Under the pieces are notes generated by a model that worked only from the letters and a program-made list of their open reading frames with translations, ran no database searches and was not told the origin of the DNA. The position numbers and the translations under genes were made by a program. From Chryseobacterium echinoideorum (lineage in GTDB: Bacteria > Bacteroidota > Bacteroidia > Flavobacteriales > Weeksellaceae), in NCBI RefSeq assembly GCF_007474535.1, contig NZ_VKNW01000011.1, positions 1 through 64,000 on the forward strand: 64,000 nucleotides of DNA. The letters are read 5' to 3'. This document shows, piece after piece, positions 1-9,323 of this stretch; position 1 is the first letter of the stretch; each line of letters starts with the position of its first letter.

Positions 1-59
1 TGAGCCTGCGATACAGCCATGGTGCATACAAGAAATGCACCCGAATAGAGTTTTTTCAT
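1..59 (-). CDS. Exported protein, N-terminal fragment cut by the window edge
   Basis: Reading leftward from an ATG at 57-59 gives 19 residues that look like a secretion signal: a two-lysine start (MKKLYSG), a hydrophobic core with a cysteine (AFLVCTMA) and an SQA end that could be a signal peptidase I site. The rest of the gene lies outside the window, so no function can be given. A perfect minus-strand -7 box about 235 bases upstream (295-302) could serve it. Confidence 0.55.
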   Translation of the reverse strand, partial: MKKLYSGAFLVCTMAVSQA

Positions 60-159
60 AGCCGTGTTTTTTTAATAGTTTATTTTTTTAATTTTTCAAA
101 TATAAATGAATTTTTTGAATGCATAATTCACCGTTTTTTTTACTGGTTTAAGATTATTT

Positions 160-228
160 CACGCAAAGATTTATTTCAAAACGTTTTGTTTTAAGATGCA
201 AAGGCAGTGAATTGCGTTGCAAAGCGTG
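160..228. repeat. ACGCAAAG-rich intergenic element, copy 1
   Basis: The segment starts with CACGCAAAG, contains further GCAAAG words (GATGCAAAGG, TTGCAAAGCG) and ends with GCGTG, so its ends are short inverted repeats. A related arrangement lies on the other strand at about 47815-47937. Such GCAAAG-rich intergenic pieces are familiar to me from Chryseobacterium-type genomes, but I cannot verify this here. Function unknown. Confidence 0.35.
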
Positions 229-294
229 AAAATATTTTGCGTTTAAAATATCGTCATTAAGTCTCCATATAATAAGTTTTTATTGTTACCTCTG

Positions 295-302
295 CAAAGC
301 TA
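295..302 (-). promoter_or_regulatory. Candidate -7 promoter box
   Basis: The minus strand reads TAGCTTTG, a perfect TAnnTTTG match. It would drive the leftward gene at 1-59 with a leader of about 235 bases. No TTG at the usual 17-23 base distance is obvious, so support is moderate. Confidence 0.35.
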
Positions 303-360
303 AATCCTTAATGCGACAAAACTTGACGGGTTTGGAATGAAATTTAGAATTTTATTCAAT

Positions 361-411
361 AAAAAAAACTTCTCAAAAAAATATTCTGGTGAATACTGAT
401 TTTTGAGAAGT
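361..411 (-). terminator. Rho-independent terminator for the leftward ctlX transcript
   Basis: Arms 368-379 and 400-411 are a perfect 12-bp inverted repeat (ACTTCTCAAAAA and its complement), with an inner TATTC/GAATA stem. Read leftward, the hairpin runs into the A run at 361-367, which becomes a U tract. It lies about 180 bases after the ctlX-like stop codon. Confidence 0.65.
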
Positions 412-589
412 GCAGATATTTTTTCTAGTGGTTTTTGTGTTTGCTCTGCTGCTTGTAATTTAAACTTTGCTACAGAAGATTTTATTGTATTGCACAGAGT
501 AGTATTTGGTATTCGGTAAAAGATTTAGTTCTATTCCACAAGTTTTTATTTTACTACACAAGATTCATAATATAAATTTTCGGTTTTTT

Positions 590-1513
590 TTACTTCTTTG
601 GAAGGAAAACTTCGGCAAGCATACATCTTGCACTTCCGCCGCCATTCACTTCAATGGTATTTAGGTCTGAATAAATAATTTCACAATATTTTTCTATACT
701 TTCAACCTGATTTTGGTTTAAAGCTCGATAAGCGGTCTGGCTCATTACCAGAAATTTTTTACCTTCTGTATTCTGTACCTGAAGCATATTTCCGGCAAAC
801 TGCTGCATTTGTTCTTCAGTGATTTCGATGATTTCTTTACCTGAGTTTTTGATGGTTTCTATAACTTTACTTCGTTCTAGTTCATCGTCAATACACTCTA
901 AACAAATCACAACAAATCGGTCTGCAACACACATCATTACATTGGTATGATATATGGGAAGTCTTTCGTTTCCAACTGTTTGAAAAGAGTGAAACACAAT
1001 AGGTTGAAATTCATACTTTGCACAAAACTCTCTGAAAAGATTTTCATCCAGCCTCAAAGAAATAGAACCATAAGCAATTTTGTTGTCATGATCGAAAATC
1101 ATACTTCCTGTTCCTTCCAGAAAATGTCCCTGAGTTTCAGGTAGAGACCAGTCATCTAATTCGCTTACCTCAAAACCTTGTTGTTTGATGGTTTCAATAA
1201 TGTCTTCTCTTCGTTCCACCCGTCTGTTGGAAGCGAACATCGGATATAAAACAACTTTTCCGTCTCTGTGAAAGCTGACCCAGTTATTTGGAAAAATCGA
1301 ATCCGGAGTATGCGGATCTATAGTATCTTTAATGGTGATAACATTAATTCCCTTGTTTTTCAACTTTTCAACAAAAACTTTAAATTCTGCCAAAGCTTTC
1401 GACTGAATATCTGCTTCTTTTTGTTCGATCTGAAAATAGTTGTTCTCTGCCGTTTCTGCATTATATCCAAACGCAATCGGCTCTATCATTAGTACGGTAT
1501 CTGTTGTCTGCAT
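590..1513 (-). CDS. ctlX: CtlX-like citrulline/arginine-type hydrolase (amidinotransferase superfamily)
   Basis: A 307-residue member of the guanidine-modifying (GME) superfamily, which hydrolyses or transfers guanidino groups of arginine-like substrates through a covalent cysteine adduct. Visible landmarks are PNNWVSFH near the N-terminus, EGTGSMIFD, the histidine segment YHTNVMMCV and the C-terminal nucleophile region GGGSARCMLAE. I chose the ATG at 1511-1513, giving MQTTDTVLMIEP; the longer reading starts at a TTG and adds a non-homologous AT-rich stretch. It lies 45 bases downstream of a second superfamily member on the same strand, so the two probably form an operon. The exact substrate (citrulline or an arginine derivative) is inferred. 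Confidence 0.75.
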   Translation of the reverse strand: MQTTDTVLMIEPIAFGYNAETAENNYFQIEQKEADIQSKALAEFKVFVEKLKNKGINVITIKDTIDPHTPDSIFPNNWVSFHRDGKVVLYPMFASNRRVERREDIIETIKQQGFEVSELDDWSLPETQGHFLEGTGSMIFDHDNKIAYGSISLRLDENLFREFCAKYEFQPIVFHSFQTVGNERLPIYHTNVMMCVADRFVVICLECIDDELERSKVIETIKNSGKEIIEITEEQMQQFAGNMLQVQNTEGKKFLVMSQTAYRALNQNQVESIEKYCEIIYSDLNTIEVNGGGSARCMLAEVFLPKK

Positions 1514-1558
1514 TTTTTTATTTAAAATTTGAATTATAAAATAGTAAGCAGTCTTCAA

Positions 1559-2473
1559 TTATTCTCTCACAAGCGGAAGTGTAGAACATCTCAGCAAGCC
1601 GCCCATTTTAGAAATTTCACGATATGGAATTTCCTCAACAGTCATTCCCCATTCGTTTCTCAGGTGATTGTTCATCCTTGTAAAAGCTATGTCAGATACA
1701 ACAACTTCAGGGGAAATAGAGAAGATATTCGGGAACATTTCAAACATTTCTTCATCTGTCACATGAAAACAGTTTTCTTCCCCAAAAATATCAATGATTA
1801 AATTGTAATCGCTTTCATCTACAAAACCATTTTTGTAAATAATACATTTATCATTTCCAACGGGGTTAAAAGTACAGTCCAGATGCAAAATTCCCTGATA
1901 AGGTTCCTGATCGTTTTTTTTCAATTCCAGATCTATAATTCTCTTTTTTGGAAAATATTCCTTAAGAATTTCGATGGCATATTCGTTGGTTCTCGCAGTT
2001 TTATAATTTCTGTAATCTTCACTAAAGCATGTTCCTACGAAGAGAAAATCGTTCCAGACAATTACATCGCCTCCTTCAATGTGAGCTGTTTCCGGCAGAT
2101 TGATGATTTTTCTCCATTCTACCTCTTCAAAAACTTTTTTGTAGGCATTCTGCTCATCTGCTCTGTCTGCAATTACATTGGAAATAATCATCTTATCGTC
2201 AATCACAAAAGCAACGTCTCTTGCAAAAACCTGATTGTAATCTTCAATAATTTCTGGACGAAAAACCTGCACATCATATTTTTTCAGCACTGCTTCAAAA
2301 GCATTCATTTCATTGATGATATCTTCTTCTTTCGGATAGATATTGTGCTGTATTGTATGATAGGATTTTGCGTCATAACTTTCTTCCAGAGTAGGAATCA
2401 TCCCCATAGAATTGGGCTGTCCCAATACAACGGATTTCAGTCTTCCTGTTTCGTTTTTGATGTTTAATTTCAT
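1559..2473 (-). CDS. Amidinotransferase / dimethylarginine dimethylaminohydrolase-like enzyme
   Basis: This 304-residue protein belongs to the arginine deiminase/DDAH/amidinotransferase fold. It has the substrate-binding IEGGDVIV segment, the catalytic histidine segment LHLDCTFNPV and the C-terminal cysteine region GGLLRCSTLPL. It is the promoter-proximal gene of a pair with the CtlX-like gene downstream. The product could be citrulline plus ammonia or an amine; the substrate cannot be fixed from sequence. A perfect -7 box sits 17 bases before the ATG. The pair suggests use of arginine or methylarginine as a nitrogen source, which is inference. Confidence 0.75.
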   Translation of the reverse strand: MKLNIKNETGRLKSVVLGQPNSMGMIPTLEESYDAKSYHTIQHNIYPKEEDIINEMNAFEAVLKKYDVQVFRPEIIEDYNQVFARDVAFVIDDKMIISNVIADRADEQNAYKKVFEEVEWRKIINLPETAHIEGGDVIVWNDFLFVGTCFSEDYRNYKTARTNEYAIEILKEYFPKKRIIDLELKKNDQEPYQGILHLDCTFNPVGNDKCIIYKNGFVDESDYNLIIDIFGEENCFHVTDEEMFEMFPNIFSISPEVVVSDIAFTRMNNHLRNEWGMTVEEIPYREISKMGGLLRCSTLPLVRE

Positions 2474-2490
2474 AAATAATGAGAATTAAG

Positions 2491-2498
2491 CAAATATA
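2491..2498 (-). promoter_or_regulatory. -7 promoter box for the amidinotransferase-ctlX pair
   Basis: The minus strand reads TATATTTG, a perfect TAnnTTTG match, 17 bases before the ATG at 2473. A matching upstream TTG at normal spacing is not obvious. Confidence 0.5.
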
Positions 2499-2680
2499 AA
2501 CAAACGCAGGCGAAGGGAAAAGTTTTTGTCATCCTCAAAATTAAAGAATGTTTGTTGTGTTTTGTGAATGCTGATATTTTTGTTTAATTCATCTGATGTA
2601 TGTGGAAAATTCAGATATATTTAGTGGAATGATCGGTTTTTGTAAGGATAAAATCTTTTAAAAATACTTGTTAAAACAGT

Positions 2681-3019
2681 CTATTCTCTGTCAAAACGAG
2701 CCAGTTTTTTATCAATCCATATAGTGGCAAACGGGAAAAATGCAGAGATGATCGTAAATACAGTGTCCTCGTCATCCCATTGGTAAATCTTTCTCATCGA
2801 AGGAAGAAATAGCAGATAAAGTGTAAAAAATAGCCCATGAAGATTCCCTATTATAATGATATAGATCGTTGGTAAAATACTTTCTTTATCAGATCGGATC
2901 CAGATCATAGCGGTGAATAAAAAAAACCATGAAATAGCTTCGGCAAGACAAACTTGCTTAAACCATCTGATCATCTGCTCTTGAGAATATTTTGAGAAAA
3001 ATTTTTCTATAAAATTCAT
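2681..3019 (-). CDS. DUF3817 family membrane protein
   Basis: A 112-residue protein with three predicted membrane helices, at about residues 22-41, 48-72 and 86-102. Arrangement and length fit the DUF3817 (YdzA-like) family of small integral membrane proteins of unknown function. It follows nadD on the same strand after a 41-base gap that contains a tandem TCTAACA repeat, so it may be co-transcribed with nadD. The short charged C-terminus (KKLARFDRE) would face the cytoplasm by the positive-inside rule. Confidence 0.7.
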   Translation of the reverse strand: MNFIEKFFSKYSQEQMIRWFKQVCLAEAISWFFLFTAMIWIRSDKESILPTIYIIIIGNLHGLFFTLYLLFLPSMRKIYQWDDEDTVFTIISAFFPFATIWIDKKLARFDRE

Positions 3020-3060
3020 TATTCTAAATTAAGAATTAAGTTTGCATCTAACATCTAACA

Positions 3061-3648
3061 TCAAGACTTGTAAAAGCTGCTTCCATCCAAATAATCAAAA
3101 ACTTCCGGCGGAAGCATGGGTCTTACGTTTTTTCCTTCTTTTATCATGCTCCTGATTTCTGTAGCAGAAAGTTCAATGACAGGTGCTTTTATCAATGAAA
3201 TGTTTTCATGCTGAGAAATTTCATTTTCTTTGTTGGGTTCATTATTAATTCTCGGATATACAATGATATGGTGGTTTTTGATCAAAACATCAGCGTTTTT
3301 CCACTTATGAAGACTTTGCAGATTATCTTCACCCATGATAAGACTGAATGAATAATCAGGATGTTTTTCTTTAAGATAAGTAAGCGTATCAATGGTGTAA
3401 CTAGGCGTTGGCAGAGCAAATTCTACATTAGAAGCCCGCATAGACGAGTAATTTTTGATCGCAAGCTCAACCATTTCGAGACGGTTGTGATCTTTAAGCA
3501 AAGATTTTTTTTCTTTAAAAGGGTTTTGAGGACTTACAACAAACCACAATTCCTTCATGTCAGAGTTTTCCAGAATATAATTCGCCAAAATCAAATGACC
3601 AATATGAATAGGATTAAACGAACCGAAAAATAAACCGATTTTTTTCAA
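3061..3648 (-). CDS. nadD: Nicotinate-nucleotide adenylyltransferase
   Basis: NadD joins nicotinate mononucleotide and ATP to make deaminated NAD, the step before NAD synthetase. The 195-residue protein has the nucleotidyltransferase start GLFFGSFNPIHIGH with HxGH at residues 15-18, and the C-terminal SATEIRSMI motif that binds ATP phosphates. The start is a TTG at 3646-3648; an in-frame stop at 3661-3663 rules out a longer reading, and TTG gives the expected MKKIGLFFGSF beginning. The next gene downstream is a DUF3817 protein. Confidence 0.92.
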   Translation of the reverse strand: MKKIGLFFGSFNPIHIGHLILANYILENSDMKELWFVVSPQNPFKEKKSLLKDHNRLEMVELAIKNYSSMRASNVEFALPTPSYTIDTLTYLKEKHPDYSFSLIMGEDNLQSLHKWKNADVLIKNHHIIVYPRINNEPNKENEISQHENISLIKAPVIELSATEIRSMIKEGKNVRPMLPPEVFDYLDGSSFYKS

Positions 3649-3747
3649 TGTTATGGGATTTTATTGCCAATTATTATATAAAACAATTGCTTTACAATTT
3701 GATACTTATCCTTAATTCAAAATTTTACTTTCTAGTAAATTTGTTAC

Positions 3748-5463
3748 TTAATTTTCATGAAACTTCACATCTTTAATATTCAGACAGTGGGTTACATTTC
3801 CTTTCCAGTGATTTTCTTCCAGAGTAAAGGCAATGTCAAAGCTTTTTGTTCTGAAATCATCTGCAAACTGCCCCAGTTTAAAACCAATACATTCCACATT
3901 TCTTCCTGTGGATTCTTGCTTGATGTAGAATTTCAGATGATTATTATCTTTCCCCATCGTTTTCACATATCCCGAAATTTTCTGATTTTTTAAAACCAAG
4001 TTAGGCTTCATGTTTTGAGGTCCGAAAGGAGCCAGTTTTCTGTGGAAATTGATAAAATCACGATTGATCTCGTCAATATGCACTTCAGAATCTATGGTAA
4101 TTGATGGTTCTTTCTGATGATCCTGAATTTTTTCGGCAACTATTTTTTCAAATTTAATTTTAAATTCCTCAAACTTGCTTTTTTCCATAGAAAGCCCTGC
4201 TGCAGCATGATGCCCGCCAAATTTCAGGAAATATTCCGAACACATATCAAGCGCTTCATGCACATCAAAATCTGAAACTGATCTGGCCGATGCAACCATT
4301 TCGCCATTATTTCCGTCGGTAAAAACCAGAGTAGGCTTGTAATAGGTTTCCGTAAGACGGGATGCGACAATTCCGATCACTCCTTTGTTCCATTCCGGAT
4401 GATAAACAATGGTAGAAAATTTTGTTTCCTGTTGAGATTCTATAATCTGATTAAGTGCAGAAAGAGTAGAGTTCATATCCAGTTCGCGTCTTTCATCATT
4501 CAGATTCATGATGTCACTTACAATTTGGTGCGCATGTTTCAGATTGTCAGAAACCATGAGTTCAACAGCTGCTTTTCCATGAGAAATTCTTCCTGCCGCA
4601 TTGATTTTAGGAGCAATTTCAAAAACGATATTCGAAATTTCAAAATGGGAAAGTTTATCTTCAGGAATGAGCAGTCTCAGTCCCATATTTCTTGTTTTGC
4701 GCAGTGTCTTGAGCCCCATTTTGGCTAAAACGCGGTTTTCTCCGGTCATCGAAACAATATCTGCAGCAATAGAAATTGCTAAAAGATCGGTGAGTTCAAA
4801 AAGCTCAGCTTCAGGAATTTTATAAATAGTATTAAGCCCTTGGCAAAGTTTAAAACCTACACCGCAGCCCGAAAGTTCTTTGAAAGGATATCTGCAGTCA
4901 CTTCTTTTAGGATCCAGAACCGCAGCGGCATCCGGAATTTCCTCACCAGGTAAGTGGTGGTCACAGATAATGAATTCTATATTTTTGCTTTTGGCGTAAT
5001 TAATCATGTCAATTGCTTTTATTCCGCAGTCTAAAGCAACAATTAATGTAAAGCCGTTTTCTTTGGCAAAATCTATACCTTCGGTGGATATTCCGTATCC
5101 TTCAGAGTTTCTGTCGGGGATGTAAAAATCAAGGTATTTTTTCTGAACTATCTTGCTCAGATAAAGGTACATCAGCGCAACGGCAGTGGTGCCGTCTACA
5201 TCATAATCTCCGTAAACCAATATTTTCTCACCATTTTCGATGGCTGTTGCAATACGCTCTACAGCTTTTTGCATATCTGCCATCAGAAACGGACTGTGAA
5301 TATCGGTCATATTTGGTTTGAAAAATTCTCTCGCCTTCTGATAATTGTCAATTCCTCTGAGAACTAATAGTTTGGATTCAAAAGTTCCGAAACCAAGCGA
5401 CGAACTCAATCCATCAACAATTTCTTCATCAGGTTCTGGTTTATAAATCCATTTTTGACTCAT
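3748..5463 (-). CDS. recJ: Single-stranded-DNA-specific exonuclease RecJ
   Basis: RecJ degrades single-stranded DNA 5' to 3' in recombination and mismatch repair. The 571-residue protein shows the DHH-family metal motifs in order: YGDYDVDGTTA, ALDCGIKA, CDHHLPGEEIP and, in the DHHA1 domain, GGHHAAAGLS. I chose the ATG at 5461-5463 (MSQKWIYKPEPD); the longer frame adds 12 residues that do not resemble RecJ. The length matches the family. It lies 99 bases upstream of nadD on the same strand. Confidence 0.93.
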   Translation of the reverse strand: MSQKWIYKPEPDEEIVDGLSSSLGFGTFESKLLVLRGIDNYQKAREFFKPNMTDIHSPFLMADMQKAVERIATAIENGEKILVYGDYDVDGTTAVALMYLYLSKIVQKKYLDFYIPDRNSEGYGISTEGIDFAKENGFTLIVALDCGIKAIDMINYAKSKNIEFIICDHHLPGEEIPDAAAVLDPKRSDCRYPFKELSGCGVGFKLCQGLNTIYKIPEAELFELTDLLAISIAADIVSMTGENRVLAKMGLKTLRKTRNMGLRLLIPEDKLSHFEISNIVFEIAPKINAAGRISHGKAAVELMVSDNLKHAHQIVSDIMNLNDERRELDMNSTLSALNQIIESQQETKFSTIVYHPEWNKGVIGIVASRLTETYYKPTLVFTDGNNGEMVASARSVSDFDVHEALDMCSEYFLKFGGHHAAAGLSMEKSKFEEFKIKFEKIVAEKIQDHQKEPSITIDSEVHIDEINRDFINFHRKLAPFGPQNMKPNLVLKNQKISGYVKTMGKDNNHLKFYIKQESTGRNVECIGFKLGQFADDFRTKSFDIAFTLEENHWKGNVTHCLNIKDVKFHEN

Positions 5464-5677
5464 TTCACAAAAATAGGCAAAATTTATTTTAAAATCCATT
5501 GAAATTTTAAGTCTTGATAAAATTACTTTTCATCATTGAAGGGTTTATTTTTAACATAATCTATTGAATGTGAATAATATTTTAATAAAATTTAAAAAAA
5601 ATTAGCATTTATTAAATCCAAACAAAATCATGCTTCGTAAATGATTATAAATACTAAACCTATTTTAAAATAATATT

Positions 5678-6385
5678 ATGAAAAAAACAATTCAGGTTTC
5701 CAGTAAGGGAGCGACCCTAGACACAGGAAGACGAAACTTCCTAAAATTGAGTGGTATTGGTATTGTTGCGGCAGGTCTTACATTAGTAGGCTGCGATGAC
5801 GACAATTTTGAGTTTGTAGATAATAAGGTATTCGATTTGGGTACGGGTGATGTAGGTGTTTTGAACTATGCTTATGCATTAGAACAGCTCGAAGCAGATT
5901 TTTATACTAAAGTGGTTAATAACTTTTATTCAGGGATTTCATCGGTAGAGCAGCAGATTTTCACAGATTTGTATCATCATGAAGTAATTCACAGAGATTT
6001 TTTCAAAGCGGCTATTTCTGGAGCAACGTCTAATGTTCTCCCAACCTTGGAATTTCAGTATCCTAATGTGAATTTTAATGACAGAAATTCTGTTTTGGCA
6101 ACAGCAAAAGCTCTTGAAGATACAGGTGTAGCTGCTTATAACGCAGCTGGAAAGTATATCTCTAATCCTGATTATCTGGTAATAGCCGGTAAAATTGTGT
6201 CTGTAGAAGCAAGACATGCTGCGGCAATCAGAGATTTGATTAATCCGGGTACAGCAGCGTTTTCCGGAGATGATGTGATTGATGCCAACGGACTTGATGT
6301 TGCCAAAGAGCCATCTGATATCGTCATGGCAGCAGGCGGATTTATTAAAACCAAATTTACCTGGAAAGAGAGAGGCATTAACTAA
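5678..6385 (+). CDS. Ferritin-like domain protein with Tat lipoprotein signal
   Basis: The 235-residue protein begins with a twin-arginine signal (TGRRNFLK, arginines 18-19), a hydrophobic stretch and a lipobox-like LVGC with cysteine 39, followed by aspartates. It is therefore probably folded in the cytoplasm, exported by Tat and lipid-anchored. The rest is a four-helix ferritin-like domain (PF13668 type): EQLEADFY, the EVIH segment in YHHEVIHRDF, EDTGVAAY and VEARHAAAIR supply the spaced Glu and ExxH residues expected of a diiron site. Metal binding and function (iron handling or peroxide protection) are inferred. A paralog follows after 27 bases. Confidence 0.8.
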   Translation: MKKTIQVSSKGATLDTGRRNFLKLSGIGIVAAGLTLVGCDDDNFEFVDNKVFDLGTGDVGVLNYAYALEQLEADFYTKVVNNFYSGISSVEQQIFTDLYHHEVIHRDFFKAAISGATSNVLPTLEFQYPNVNFNDRNSVLATAKALEDTGVAAYNAAGKYISNPDYLVIAGKIVSVEARHAAAIRDLINPGTAAFSGDDVIDANGLDVAKEPSDIVMAAGGFIKTKFTWKERGIN

Positions 6386-6412
6386 ATTATCAAATTTCAA
6401 AATCTTATTATT

Positions 6413-7228
6413 ATGAACATTCTTAAATTATTAGATAGATTATCAGACGATTCTTTTTTTACAAAACAAACGTCCAGATCAGAAACGCTTTCAGACCTTT
6501 CGGCTTTTGGTAAAAAGGCAGCAGTTGCAGCTTTACCGTTAGGATTAGGAAGCTTCATGGCCACATCGGCAAAAGCTGAAACTACGAATACAGAAAACCC
6601 GACATTTGCAATGAAGAATGCTCTTACTGATGCTCTTCAACTGGCATTGACTCTGGAGTATCTGGAAGATGAATATTACAGAATCGGACTCAATTCAGGA
6701 ACTTTGATTCCTAATGCAGATCGTGTTGTTTTTCAACAGATATCTAAACACGAAGCGGCTCACGTAACTTTCCTTAAAAATACACTTACATCGTTGGGTG
6801 TAACTCCGGCTGCAAAACCAACTTTTGACTTTACAGCAGGTGGGAATTTTACACCTTTTACCAATTATCAGCAGTTTTTAATCTTAGCACAGGCCTTTGA
6901 AGATACAGGAGTGAGAGCTTATAAAGGTCAGGCTGGAAACGTAATGTCAAATAAAACGGTTCTTCAGGCTGCTTTGCAGATCCACTCTGTAGAAGCAAGA
7001 CACGCTTCTCAGGTAAGAAGAATGAGATCAAATAAAGGCTGGATTGAAAATGCAGACGGCGGAAATATGCCTGCAGCAACCAATCCGGTATATGCAGGAG
7101 AAGGGGTTACTTTACAGGCAGGATTTAATACGGCCTCTGCATTTGGTGCGGCTGCAGGATCAGCTGCTTATGATGAGGTTTTAAGCGGATCAGATGCAAC
7201 TGCTATTGCATCATTGTTTATCGTGTAG
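6413..7228 (+). CDS. Second exported ferritin-like domain protein
   Basis: A 271-residue paralog of the preceding gene, downstream by 27 bases and surely in the same operon. The diiron-type residues recur: LTLEYLEDEYY, KHEAAHVTF, FEDTGVRAY and VEARHASQVRR. The N-terminus differs. About 30 polar residues precede GKKAAVAALPLGLG and a possible cleavage site at SAKA-E, so it lacks the RR pair and any lipobox. It may use Sec, or travel with its Tat-borne partner; that is speculation. A clear terminator follows at 7256-7285. Confidence 0.78.
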   Translation: MNILKLLDRLSDDSFFTKQTSRSETLSDLSAFGKKAAVAALPLGLGSFMATSAKAETTNTENPTFAMKNALTDALQLALTLEYLEDEYYRIGLNSGTLIPNADRVVFQQISKHEAAHVTFLKNTLTSLGVTPAAKPTFDFTAGGNFTPFTNYQQFLILAQAFEDTGVRAYKGQAGNVMSNKTVLQAALQIHSVEARHASQVRRMRSNKGWIENADGGNMPAATNPVYAGEGVTLQAGFNTASAFGAAAGSAAYDEVLSGSDATAIASLFIV

Positions 7229-7255
7229 TATTATTATAAATAGAAATGTTTTTCG

Positions 7256-7285
7256 ATCCTTTTCATGTATGTGAAAAGGATTTTT
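7256..7285 (+). terminator. Terminator of the ferritin-like operon
   Basis: Perfect 10-bp arms at 7256-7265 and 7272-7281 (ATCCTTTTCA and its complement) enclose a 6-base loop, followed by a T run at 7281-7285. It lies 28 bases after the second ferritin-like stop codon. Confidence 0.8.
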
Positions 7286-7291
7286 AACTAA

Positions 7292-7321
7292 AAATCCCTA
7301 AACTGACTAGCTTAGGGATTT
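7292..7321. terminator. Second hairpin between convergent genes
   Basis: Perfect 10-bp arms at 7292-7301 and 7312-7321 (AAATCCCTAA and its complement) enclose a 10-base loop. It sits just after the end of the leftward ABC-F gene. The minus-strand U tract is weak, so it may only partly terminate that transcript. Confidence 0.5.
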
Positions 7322-7345
7322 AGATTTTAATCAAGAATTAAAAAA

Positions 7346-9220
<1,875 letters not shown>

Positions 9221-9323
9221 ATGAAAAAGATTTTTATTATCTATAAGCATATACTCTCAAAAAACATCCCTCTCAAAAGAGGAGCTGGAGATTGATAAGC
9301 TTATAAAACAAGATCAATGGGAA
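9221..9323 (+). other. Frameshifted signal-peptide start of the AraC-type gene
   Basis: ATG at 9221 reads MKKIFI and then runs into a TGA after 24 codons. The adjacent frame, from 9225, reads LLSISIYSQKTSLSKEELEI and continues without a stop into the 534-residue frame at 9324. Joining the two at the T5 tract (9231-9235), by removing one T, gives a typical Bacteroidota signal peptide ending in SIYSQ. The gene therefore seems to have a one-base indel at its start, or the base call is wrong. Confidence 0.6.

Larger units (their letters stand above)
60..589. other. 530-base intergenic region with a repeat-like segment and a terminator
   Basis: No convincing gene is seen. Bases 160-228 form a segment rich in ACGCAAAG-like words, bounded by CACGC and GCGTG. 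Bases 295-302 match a minus-strand Bacteroidota -7 box. Bases 361-411 hold a hairpin with a T tract on the minus strand. The remainder (about 412-589) is AT-rich with nothing I can interpret. Confidence 0.5.

Noticed and set aside
1883..2467. 194-codon open frame on the plus strand
   Set aside because: It lies wholly inside the amidinotransferase gene on the other strand and has a low-complexity Phe/Ile/Cys-rich translation with no motif; it is a shadow frame.
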